A stretch of DNA of 7,713 nt from an uncultured Prevotella sp. (GTDB lineage: Bacteria; Bacteroidota; Bacteroidia; Bacteroidales; Bacteroidaceae): NCBI GenBank assembly GCA_905234355.1, contig CAJOHP010000147.1, forward strand, positions 1-7,713, in the 5' to 3' direction. The notes beneath the pieces are model-generated. The model was not told where the DNA came from and did no database searches. It was given only the letters and a program-made list of their open reading frames with translations. Each line of letters starts with the position of its first letter. The stretch's first letter is position 1. This document shows positions 1-6,289 of this stretch, in pieces. The position numbers and the translations under genes were made by a program.

Positions 1-72
1 TCTCTTCGACTTACAGACTGAAAGCAAAAATAGCTCAAAAATCTGCCAAAGCGAATTAATAGGACCCACCTT
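1..72. repeat. Intergenic repeat, copy 1 (right part only)
   Basis: These 72 bases match 1856-1927 at 71 positions; the single difference is G at 63 versus A at 1918. The match stops at 73/1928. Copy 2 also has a left arm that folds back on this sequence; here that part would lie beyond the left edge, so copy 1 is probably truncated by the window. No transposase is visible. It could be a palindromic intergenic repeat or a MITE-like element. The identity is seen directly; the class of element is inferred. Confidence 0.85.
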
Positions 73-300
73 AAGTCTTTCATTTGGCTGCCTTTTTATG
101 GCCCCACGCGAGGCTTTGTCGCCGCGAAGATGCTCTGTCTGGATCTCGCAGACGTACCTTTCGGCATCTCCCATAGCTGCCCGGCCTACATAGCTCAGCG
201 AGACGGTGGCGTTCTGGCGAAGCGCCCGATGGGCCTCTTCCGGAGAGAAATCCGCAACTTTAACTTTTAAGAAGCTAAGTTCGGTAAACAGAAATTGATG
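1..300 (-). pseudogene. Repeat-associated open frame, possible gene remnant, cut by left edge
   Basis: Reading the minus strand from 300 down to 1 gives 100 codons without a stop; a stop lies just upstream at 301-303. The product contains VADFSPEEAHRALRQ, then SYVGRAAMGDAERY and IQTEHLRGDKASRG, which looks protein-like rather than random. The only in-frame ATG is internal (codon at 172-174), so there is no good start for the whole frame. The last 24 codons lie in the repeat shared with 1856-1927, where the same frame continues into SKRECSGLHDR and a stop at 1829-1831. I do not recognise a family. It may be a decayed gene carried by the repeat, or a chance open frame in GC-rich spacer DNA. It points away from the hydrolase gene at 356. 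Confidence 0.3.
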
Positions 301-342
301 TTAAAAAAAATGCTTTTTTTCACGTGTTTCGTAAAAAACAAG

Positions 343-350
343 TAACTTTG
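343..350 (+). promoter_or_regulatory. -7 promoter box of the GH3 lipoprotein gene
   Basis: TAACTTTG fits the Bacteroidetes -7 consensus TAnnTTTG exactly. A T-rich stretch lies upstream, but no clear TTG occurs at the expected 19-20 base spacing, so the -33 element is weak. The box ends only five bases before the ATG at 356. Transcription would therefore begin at or next to the start codon, giving a leaderless or almost leaderless message, or the true start is the in-frame ATG at 365. Confidence 0.55.
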
Positions 351-355
351 CAGCC

Positions 356-1549
356 ATGAAACAAATGAAGCTATGGATGCTGGCCACCATCCTTACATCT
401 TGTGGCCTGACGATGCTCTCTTCGTGTTCGAATGAAGACAACACAGGTGTACCTCCAGCAGATGAGGTGGAGTCACAACTCCAGCGGATGACCCTCCGCG
501 AAAAGGTGGGACAGATGTTCTATGTGCGCCCCGAATGTCTTGACACCACCATCCACTTCAACCGCTCCGGCGGCATTGACGAGAGTGTGGACGACATCAC
601 CAAGATCAGGCTGCAGGCCGTCAACGAGCTGATGCGGAAGGTGAATGAGAATTATCCCGTGGGTGGCATCATACTCTATGCGCACAACATCGAGGACGAG
701 GCGCAGCTCGCGCGCTTCATCCCTGAGATTCGTGCGCTGAAAGGCTCACCCCTGCTGTGCATCGACGAGGAAGGCGGGCGTGTGGCTCGCATCGGACGCA
801 ACAGCAATTTCCATGTGAAGACCTATGAGTCGATGGGGGCCATCGGTGCCACGGGCGACCCACAGAATGCCTACGAGTGCGGCAACACCATAGGCACCTA
901 TCTCCACCACTACGGCTTCGATGTTGACTTCGCACCTGTGGCCGACGTGAACACCAATCCTGAGAATATCGTCATCGGTGCACGTGCTTTCAGCGACAAG
1001 CCAGAGATAGCCGCCCCGATGGTGACCAACTATCTGCAGGGGCTGAAGGATGCCGGCGTCGTGGGATGCATCAAGCATTTCCCCGGCCACGGCGACACGA
1101 AGGCCGACACGCACTTCGGCTATGCCAGTTCCAAGAAGACGTGGGAGGAGATGCTCTCGTGCGAGATGGTGACCTTCAAGGCTGGCATCCAGTGGGGGTG
1201 CCAACTCATTATGACAGCTCACATCAGCGCGCCCAACGTGACGGGTGCCGACATCCCTGCCACGATGTCATCGGTGATACTTCAGGACAAGCTGCGCCGT
1301 GAACTGGGCTATCAGAAACTCATCATCACCGATGCTATGGAGATGGGAGCCATCACCCAGCAGTACACCAATGCTGAGGCTGCCGTGGGCTGCATCAAGG
1401 CCGGTGTCGACATCGTGCTCGGCCCGCAGGTATTCACGGAGGCTTTCGATGCGGTGGTCAAGGCTGTAGAAGATGGTGAAATCACAGAACAGCGCATTGA
1501 CGAGAGCGTGCGTCGCATTCTGAAGCTGAAGCAGAGCATCAGGAGATAG
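356..1549 (+). CDS. Family 3 glycoside hydrolase lipoprotein, NagZ-like beta-N-acetylhexosaminidase
   Basis: The 397-residue product begins with a lipoprotein signal peptide: a hydrophobic stretch and the lipobox LSSC, with Cys24 as the lipidation site. Residues SNEDN follow the cysteine, resembling the acidic export signal that sends Bacteroidota lipoproteins to the cell surface. The rest is a single GH3 N-terminal TIM barrel. Visible signatures are IDEEGGRV (136-143), KHFPGHGDT (240-248) followed by the D251-T-H253 dyad typical of NagZ acid/base catalysis, and TDAMEM with the likely nucleophile Asp326. Family knowledge says such enzymes remove N-acetylglucosamine (or related sugars) from peptidoglycan fragments or glycans by a retaining mechanism. 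Classical NagZ of Gram-negatives is cytoplasmic, so an outer-membrane lipoprotein form points to scavenging outside the cytoplasm; that is inference. The C-terminal GH3 domain of beta-glucosidases is absent, as usual for NagZ. An alternative start at 365 keeps the signal peptide. Its substrate could also be another hexosaminide. Confidence 0.9.
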   Translation: MKQMKLWMLATILTSCGLTMLSSCSNEDNTGVPPADEVESQLQRMTLREKVGQMFYVRPECLDTTIHFNRSGGIDESVDDITKIRLQAVNELMRKVNENYPVGGIILYAHNIEDEAQLARFIPEIRALKGSPLLCIDEEGGRVARIGRNSNFHVKTYESMGAIGATGDPQNAYECGNTIGTYLHHYGFDVDFAPVADVNTNPENIVIGARAFSDKPEIAAPMVTNYLQGLKDAGVVGCIKHFPGHGDTKADTHFGYASSKKTWEEMLSCEMVTFKAGIQWGCQLIMTAHISAPNVTGADIPATMSSVILQDKLRRELGYQKLIITDAMEMGAITQQYTNAEAAVGCIKAGVDIVLGPQVFTEAFDAVVKAVEDGEITEQRIDESVRRILKLKQSIRR

Positions 1550-1577
1550 GACGATATAACCTGAACATTTCATACTC

Positions 1578-1607
1578 TGCCAATGGTGTCATTTGACATT
1601 ACCTTTG
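1578..1607 (+). promoter_or_regulatory. Predicted promoter downstream of the GH3 gene
   Basis: TACCTTTG at 1600-1607 matches the Bacteroidetes -7 consensus TAnnTTTG. A TG at 1578-1579, 20 bases upstream, could serve as a minimal -33 element. Transcription would start near 1614 and run through the structured repeat region into the PrsW gene at 1954, giving a leader of about 340 bases, or it could produce a separate small RNA. Confidence 0.5.
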
Positions 1608-1801
1608 CACTAAATATCCAGCGCCCCGCAGGGGCCATCTCTGCATATAGCATCGGCTTCAGTCATGATTTGGAAGGGTTCTGCTGGATTATGTGTGGGT
1701 AAAGCCGTTTTCCAAGTCACAGACCCCACACGAATTGTAGAACCTTCAGGAGAGTTTCATTCGGGCGTTCCTAAACATGCATCAAGCAGGACATCTTTCT
1801 G

Positions 1802-1889
1802 GCTCTTTTTGCTTTCATCCTGTAAGTCTCATCGGTCGTGTAGCCCGCTACACTCTCTCTTCGACTTACAGACTGAAAGCAAAAATAGC
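1802..1889. repeat. Nested palindrome inside repeat copy 2
   Basis: Bases 1802-1828 pair with 1863-1889 at 24 of 27 positions. Within the loop, GTGTAGC (1838-1844) and GCTACAC (1847-1853) form a perfect seven-base hairpin with a two-base loop. The right arm belongs to the part duplicated at the window start (positions 8-34). Such a long imperfect hairpin around an inner hairpin is typical of REP-like or MITE-like elements, and on RNA it would fold strongly on either strand. There is no T-run at the right place for a simple terminator. Confidence 0.8.
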
Positions 1890-1927
1890 TCAAAAATCTG
1901 CCAAAGCGAATTAATAGAACCCACCTT
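1856..1927. repeat. Intergenic repeat, copy 2
   Basis: This copy is 71/72 identical to positions 1-72. It ends 26 bases before the ATG of the PrsW gene. Read on the minus strand, 1829-1927 encodes the same peptide end as copy 1, KVGSINSLWQIFELF and so on, closing with SKRECSGLHDR and a stop at 1829-1831; a stop at 1928-1930 precedes it, so here only the tail of the frame remains. Confidence 0.85.
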
Positions 1928-1953
1928 TTACTCAGACCTACAGGACAAAAGCC

Positions 1954-2691
1954 ATGACAGTCATTTCAGCAGCCCTTCTCCCGGTCTTCCTCTTATTATT
2001 ATATATATGGTGGAAGGACACACATAGGGAACCCGTAGCATGGCTCCTCCTTGCCTTCCTGTCAGGAGGCGCGCTCTTGTATCCTGCCATATGGTTAGAG
2101 GCAGAGATTGAAGGCCTCGTGTTCAGCCCCTCCTTTATGCCGGCAGGAGCGATAGGCGTATTGACCGACGCCCTTGTCGCCACGGCCATACCGGAGGAAG
2201 GGCTTAAGCTACTGGCACTATTACTGATACTCCGCTGGAACCCCCATTATGACGAGCATATTGACGGCATCGTCTACGCCGTGTTTATCGGTCTTGGATT
2301 TGCGGGAGCAGAGAATATCATCTATCTGCAGGGTGACGACCACTGGGTGACCACCGCTGCTGTCCGCTCCCTGCTCGCCGTGCCCGGACATTACGCCTTT
2401 GCCGTGATTATGGGATATTACTATTCGATGTATGCGTTCGTGGAACGCACTGCCAAGCATGCCTTAAGCACCTTTGCTGTTCCCGTGACGACTCACGCAG
2501 CCTACGACTCTCTGGCCATGAGCGGACAAGTGCACCCTTATGCCGGCCTCGTGTGCTTTTTCCTGCTCATCGCCTTCTGCTTACGGATGCACTGGATGGC
2601 AAGGAAGCGCATCCTAATTCTTATCGGGAAGGACTGTGACAACGGCGCCGCCCGTCCTCCAGGCTCTAAAGAAGAGCATGCCACTGGATAG
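1954..2691 (+). CDS. PrsW family glutamic-type intramembrane protease
   Basis: The 245-residue protein is strongly hydrophobic, with about seven or eight predicted membrane segments (for example around 3-20, 28-48, 103-125, 134-160 and 195-215). Four conserved polar blocks in the membrane define the PrsW family: IPEEGLK with Glu81-Glu82 and Lys85, GFAGAEN with Glu120-Asn121, PGHYAFAVIMGYY with His146, and THAAYD with His181. In Bacillus, PrsW makes the first cut in the anti-sigma factor RsiW and releases a sigma factor; the wider CPBP/PrsW superfamily includes prenyl-protein proteases and bacteriocin self-immunity proteins. No anti-sigma factor is visible next to this gene, so its substrate is unknown. 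The length fits the family. The start at 1954 is the first ATG after the repeat, and no Shine-Dalgarno is seen, which is usual here. The promoter is probably the one at 1578-1607, unless the repeat itself supplies one. The polar C-terminus after residue 226 looks cytoplasmic and disposable. Confidence 0.88.
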   Translation: MTVISAALLPVFLLLLYIWWKDTHREPVAWLLLAFLSGGALLYPAIWLEAEIEGLVFSPSFMPAGAIGVLTDALVATAIPEEGLKLLALLLILRWNPHYDEHIDGIVYAVFIGLGFAGAENIIYLQGDDHWVTTAAVRSLLAVPGHYAFAVIMGYYYSMYAFVERTAKHALSTFAVPVTTHAAYDSLAMSGQVHPYAGLVCFFLLIAFCLRMHWMARKRILILIGKDCDNGAARPPGSKEEHATG

Positions 2692-2741
2692 CTACGGGCG
2701 GACTTTGAGCGTTAAAAAGGATTAAATATCATTCACGTATG

Positions 2742-2771
2742 TTTGCATATATATAATTTTGTTTATCTTTG
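2742..2771 (+). promoter_or_regulatory. Predicted promoter of the channel-like gene
   Basis: TTTG at 2742-2745 and TATCTTTG at 2764-2771 match the Bacteroidetes -33 and -7 boxes (TTTG and TAnnTTTG) with an 18-base spacer in very AT-rich DNA. Transcription from about 2778 would give a 5' leader of about 220 bases before the ATG at 3001. Confidence 0.65.
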
Positions 2772-3000
2772 CGCTGTATTTACACTTTACTATTTATCTA
2801 AAAGCCAACAAATCAGAAAAGAAGAAAACTATTTACCTATGAAAAGAATTGAGAAGAATTGTCCGTCGCATGCAACAGGAAACTTACGAAATGAAACTGC
2901 TTGCGGTTTCTTCTCAAATTCCTCTAAATTCCTGACAAGAATAAAAATCTCTAATTCTCTTATTCTTGACAAATAAAATGGGAAACTTAAATACATAACG
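2772..3000 (+). other. Folded 5' leader of the channel-like gene
   Basis: No supported gene lies here. Three pairings are visible: TTGAGAAG (2849-2856) with CTTCTCAA (2910-2917); inside that, GAAACTG (2893-2899) with CGGTTTC (2904-2910), which shares base 2910 with the outer stem; and CAAGAATA (2936-2943) with TATTCTTG (2961-2968). A 45-codon open frame with an ATG at 2839 ends at 2976 and could be a leader peptide, but its composition is not persuasive. The leader may control expression of the downstream gene; that is inference. Confidence 0.35.
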
Positions 3001-5160
3001 ATGAACGACAAGAAACACGGTATTTTCAAGCTCCGCTTCGACCGCCTGCTGTCGCAAAGCCTGTGGAGGCAGCTGCTCATCCTGGGGGGCGTCCTGCTGG
3101 TCATGCTCGCCTTCTCCTACCTGCTCCTGTCCTTTTCCGGAGCCGACTGGAAGGCGTTCTGCCAGAGCAAGGACATGAGCCAGTGGCTGCTGCCCGTCTA
3201 CCTGCTCATCGACACCAATGCACTGAACACACTCTACATTGAGGGCCATGTGCACGGGTGGATGCTCTTCGCCAGCAGTATCACCTTCCTGCTGGGTGCA
3301 TTCATCTTCAACGGCATCATTATCGGTATCATCACCAACACGCTGGAGCAGCGCGTAGCCGACCACCGCAAGGGCCGCATACACTATCTCAGGACGGGAC
3401 ACTACATCATCCTGGGCTACGACGATATGGCGCCCTCCATCATCAACCACATCTTCTCCCGCGACGCCAGTGCCTATGTCCTGCTCATGGGAGCCATGGA
3501 CGCCGAGGTGATAAGGGAGAAGCTGCGCAAGCGCTTCGACGAGCAGCAGATGAAGCACATCATCATCAACTACGGCCACCGCACGTCGCCAGGCTACCTG
3601 AAGGACATACACCTGGAGTCGGCCAAGGAGGTGTTTGTCGTGGGCAACCACAGCAAGCCGGAGCACGACGCCATCAACGTGGAGTGTGTGGACTGCATGC
3701 GCCTCTACCTGGCCGACAAGCAGGAGCGGCCAAGCCGCATCACCGTCGTGTTCAAGGACCTCGACACCTACGCGGCCTTCAAGACCTCGCCCTTATTCAA
3801 GGACATCAGCAAGCTCGGCATAGAGTTCACACCCTATAATCGCTATGCAGGATGGGCCAAGCAGGTCTTCGTGAAACGCGGCTACAGAGACTTCGGGAGC
3901 GCCAGCCAGAAGTACCCCTACCCCTCTGTCTTCGGCAAGAAAGGCATACTGCCACAGGACGAGCGCTATGCCCACCTCGTCTTCGTGGGCACCACCAACT
4001 TCGCCGTGGCCTTCGCCATGGAGGCTGCCCACGTGCTGCACTTCCCCAACTATCCGGAAAAGGGGGTGCGCACACGCATCACCTTCATCGACCTGCACGC
4101 CGACAAGGAGAAAGACGAGTTCATCACCCGCAACCGACACTTCTTCGAGGTGCAGTCGCACTACTACCGCGACCTCTCCGACGCCTCTTCCAGCACGACG
4201 CTCCAGCGCATACCGCCGCTCTACTTCAACAAGGACAACGGCTATGAGGAAGGGGCCGACTACGACTTCCTCGACGTGGAGTTTGAGTTCATCAAGGGCG
4301 ACGTGTTCTCCCAGCGGGTGCAGCAGCTCATCAGGACGTGGGCCGGGGAGCATGAGCAGAAGCAGTACCTCTCCGTCTTCCTCGCCATGGCCGACCAGCG
4401 ACAGAACTTCGTGATGGCCATGAACATGCCCGACGAGGTCTACGACCACGAGGTGCCGCTGTTCGTCCGGCAGGACCGGTCGGACAATTTTGTCACCCAG
4501 CTCCGAGAGGCCGACAGCAAGACACTGAGCTACTGCCACATGGAAGGCGGCGAGCTGAAGGAGGAGCAGCGCCATGCCCGCTATGCCAGCATCTACCCCT
4601 TCGGCATGAACGAGACCGCCTATAGTGCCGACGACCACTCGCTGCGCCGTGCCATGCTCATCAACTACCTGTACTGCCATGCCGACTACGACACGCTGTC
4701 GTTCCCGGGCATGCTCACGCTCGACTCCATCGCCGCCGACGACATCTGGGCCGAGGCCCGTGCCCTCTGGCAGAAGCTCGACGTGTCGCTGAAGTGGTCC
4801 AACCTCTACAACTCCTACACCATCCGCACAAAGCTCAGGACCCTGCGCGCCATGCGCGGGATGGATATCGAGGACGAGTCGCGCGACGGCGACCTGCTCA
4901 GCGACGAAGAGACAGCCATCCTCGCCCAGGTGGAGCACAACCGATGGAACGTGGAGAAGCTGCTGATGGGCTACAGGAAGCCGCACCGTGACGAAGACAA
5001 ATACGAGTATGACGACTATGCCGCCGAGCTGTCGAAGAACAAGAAGCTCTATATCCACCACGACATACGCCCCTTTGACAAACTGGACAAAATCTCGAAG
5101 CTCGACTATGAATTCTCCGGCTATATGCCCTGGATCATGCGCATGACAGAGAAACAGTGA
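3001..5160 (+). CDS. CASTOR/POLLUX-like channel protein with RCK modules and C-terminal RyR-like domain
   Basis: The product has 719 residues. A membrane helix at about 22-45 is followed by a pore-like segment at 60-79 containing LIDTNALN and a second helix at about 86-114. The exit of that helix, IIIGIITNTLEQRVADHRKG (106-125), and the following GHYIILGYDD (133-142) closely resemble the CASTOR/POLLUX/DMI1 channels, in which the helix leads into an RCK domain. A first RCK/Rossmann module spans about 133-290 and a second about 323-500, beginning HLVFVG at 325-330. The C-terminus carries VEHNRWNVEKLLMGYR (644-659) and LYIHHDIRPFDKLD (683-696), the pattern of bacterial RyR domains (related to ryanodine receptor repeats). 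Known channels of this build are tetramers gated by cytosolic RCK rings that bind ions or nucleotides. Here a ligand-gated ion channel in the inner membrane is the best guess. The potassium filter TVGYG is absent, so selectivity is unknown. The second module has GTTNFA instead of a canonical GxGxxG. The dehydrogenase gene starts 47 bases downstream. Confidence 0.75.
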   Translation: MNDKKHGIFKLRFDRLLSQSLWRQLLILGGVLLVMLAFSYLLLSFSGADWKAFCQSKDMSQWLLPVYLLIDTNALNTLYIEGHVHGWMLFASSITFLLGAFIFNGIIIGIITNTLEQRVADHRKGRIHYLRTGHYIILGYDDMAPSIINHIFSRDASAYVLLMGAMDAEVIREKLRKRFDEQQMKHIIINYGHRTSPGYLKDIHLESAKEVFVVGNHSKPEHDAINVECVDCMRLYLADKQERPSRITVVFKDLDTYAAFKTSPLFKDISKLGIEFTPYNRYAGWAKQVFVKRGYRDFGSASQKYPYPSVFGKKGILPQDERYAHLVFVGTTNFAVAFAMEAAHVLHFPNYPEKGVRTRITFIDLHADKEKDEFITRNRHFFEVQSHYYRDLSDASSSTTLQRIPPLYFNKDNGYEEGADYDFLDVEFEFIKGDVFSQRVQQLIRTWAGEHEQKQYLSVFLAMADQRQNFVMAMNMPDEVYDHEVPLFVRQDRSDNFVTQLREADSKTLSYCHMEGGELKEEQRHARYASIYPFGMNETAYSADDHSLRRAMLINYLYCHADYDTLSFPGMLTLDSIAADDIWAEARALWQKLDVSLKWSNLYNSYTIRTKLRTLRAMRGMDIEDESRDGDLLSDEETAILAQVEHNRWNVEKLLMGYRKPHRDEDKYEYDDYAAELSKNKKLYIHHDIRPFDKLDKISKLDYEFSGYMPWIMRMTEKQ

Positions 5161-5207
5161 CACAACGTCATATATTTAGCATCTACATCAAAAAAACATA
5201 ACCTTAT

Positions 5208-5963
5208 ATGAATAAGACAGTACTGATAACGGGAGCCACGAGTGGCATCGGCCTGGCTTGCGCCCGGAAGTTCGCCGCTAACGGCGACAGGCTTATTATC
5301 ACAGGCCGCAAGCAGGACAGCCTGGAAGAGGTACGGAAAGAGCTTGACGCAGAGCTGATCACCCTCGCCTTCGATGTCCGTGACCACGAGGCAGCAAAGA
5401 GACACATCAGCAGTCTGCCCTCCGGATGGCAAGACATCGACATCCTCGTCAACAATGCCGGACTTGCCCTGGGGCTTGAACCGGAGTATGAGGTAAGCCA
5501 TGAAGACTGGGATACGATGATCGACACCAATATCAAGGGACTGCTCACCATGACGCGCCTCATCGTTCCGCGCATGATAGCACGCGACAGCGGACACATC
5601 ATCAACATCGGGTCGGTGGCAGGCGATGCGGCATACGCAGGAGGCAACGTCTACTGCGCCACGAAAGCTGCCGTCAAGGCGCTCTCCGACGGCCTGCGCA
5701 TCGACGTGGCCGACACCGCCATACGCGTGACCAACATCAAGCCGGGACTCGTGGAGACAAACTTCAGCAACGTGCGTTTCCGCGGTGACAGCATGCGGGC
5801 TGCCGACGTCTACAAAGGCATCAAGCCGCTGACAGGCGACGACATCGCCGACGTGGTCGTTTATGCCGCCAATGCTCCCGCCCATGTGCAGATAGCCGAA
5901 GTGCTGATCCTGGCGACCCACCAGGCCAGCGGAAGCGTGATTGTAAGGAAGGGACGGCCTTAA
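5208..5963 (+). CDS. Short-chain dehydrogenase/reductase, YdfG-like
   Basis: The 251-residue protein is a classical single-domain SDR. It shows the cofactor motif TGATSGIG (8-15), NNAG at 82-85, the catalytic Asn108, Ser136, Tyr149 and Lys153 (YxxxK), and PGLVET after the active site. Stretches such as NNAGLALG, DWDTMIDTN, GHIINIGS and FSNVRF (186-191) match the YdfG group, NADP-dependent 3-hydroxy acid dehydrogenases that oxidise serine or allo-threonine and reduce malonic semialdehyde. The length equals that of YdfG (about 248). Arg34 in TGRK after the second strand supports NADP use. The enzyme is cytosolic, with no signal peptide. It follows the channel-like gene by 47 bases on the same strand with no terminator between, so co-transcription is likely, although a metabolic link is not evident. 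A near-consensus TATATTTA lies in the short gap but lacks the final G. The exact substrate cannot be read from sequence. Confidence 0.92.
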   Translation: MNKTVLITGATSGIGLACARKFAANGDRLIITGRKQDSLEEVRKELDAELITLAFDVRDHEAAKRHISSLPSGWQDIDILVNNAGLALGLEPEYEVSHEDWDTMIDTNIKGLLTMTRLIVPRMIARDSGHIINIGSVAGDAAYAGGNVYCATKAAVKALSDGLRIDVADTAIRVTNIKPGLVETNFSNVRFRGDSMRAADVYKGIKPLTGDDIADVVVYAANAPAHVQIAEVLILATHQASGSVIVRKGRP

Positions 5964-6074
5964 GACAACACATCAATCCAGCAGAACAGCCGTCTAACAT
6001 GAAGACACTTTACTTATGGTTTCGCAAGCTGAGTATGAAATTGAAGAAGTGCGACACTTGAATAGTGAGTCCTC

Positions 6075-6098
6075 AAAAAAACGTTCAAGTCATTGAAC
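6075..6098 (-). terminator. Weak terminator-like hairpin, minus strand
   Basis: GTTCAA (6083-6088) pairs perfectly with TTGAAC (6093-6098) around a four-base loop, and on the minus strand it is followed by a run of seven T (complement of 6075-6081). The stem is short and AT-rich. It could stop read-through from the minus-strand tRNA unit or antisense transcription towards the SDR gene. Confidence 0.3.
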
Positions 6099-6188
6099 AC
6101 CATCGCATAGCATGCAGCCTGTTTTTACTAATATTTCGTTGTTATACCGACTTAAAGTAGACATTACCATTTTCTTAGGCCAAGGGTA

Positions 6189-6212
6189 TTGGTAATACTT
6201 TTGGTAATACTT
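6189..6212 (+). repeat. Tandem duplication of 12 bases
   Basis: TTGGTAATACTT occurs twice back to back (6189-6200 and 6201-6212) and is followed by TTG, so each unit contains TACTTTTG, a perfect TAnnTTTG promoter box (6196-6203 and 6208-6215). ATTACCA at 6163-6169 is the reverse complement of TGGTAAT at 6190-6196. It could be a doubled promoter box or a protein-binding site; no properly spaced -33 element was seen. Confidence 0.7.
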
Positions 6213-6289
6213 TTGCGCGGCATAAGGGGTTTTTATAGGTCAGTAAAGTATGCAATCCGTGAAGGGGTTAAATCCCCTATTAAGGGTCA

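Larger units (their letters stand above)
1614..1953 (+). other. Structured intergenic region / long leader upstream of the PrsW gene
   Basis: This stretch of roughly 340 bases has no convincing gene. It contains three consecutive inverted repeats: a tight hairpin GCCCC-GCA-GGGGC at 1623-1635; a branched stem formed by 1673-1682 with 1739-1747 and, inside it, 1693-1700 with 1723-1731; and the large palindrome 1802-1889. With the promoter at 1578-1607 just ahead, the region may be a structured leader of the downstream gene or a small RNA. The last part recurs at window positions 1-72, so at least that part is a mobile or dispersed repeat. Pairings were worked out by eye; no known riboswitch class was recognised. 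Confidence 0.35.

Noticed and set aside
342..351. GTAACTTTGC resembling the GTAnnTTTGC core used by CTnDOT-type integrases
   Set aside because: The same bases are explained by the promoter -7 box of the GH3 gene; a similar GTACCTTTGC sits in the tRNA promoter. No integrase or element boundary is visible.
1665..2027. Plus-strand frame of 120 codons through the repeat
   Set aside because: It reads through palindromic repeat DNA and overlaps the well-supported PrsW start by 74 bases; composition is rich in Ser and lacks motifs.
2743..2976. Plus-strand frame of 77 codons in the leader of the channel-like gene
   Set aside because: It begins at the predicted promoter's -33 box, so it could not be translated from that transcript as a whole; no motif. 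Only its internal ATG at 2839 is kept as a weak leader-peptide possibility.
2914..3666. Minus-strand open frame of 250 codons over the start of the channel-like gene
   Set aside because: Same shadow effect; it spans coding and leader DNA and has no family signature.
3793..5163. Long minus-strand open frame (456 codons) opposite the channel-like gene
   Set aside because: It is the mirror of a GC-rich gene with biased third positions; the translation is rich in Val, Leu and His with no recognisable motif, while the plus strand carries clear domains.
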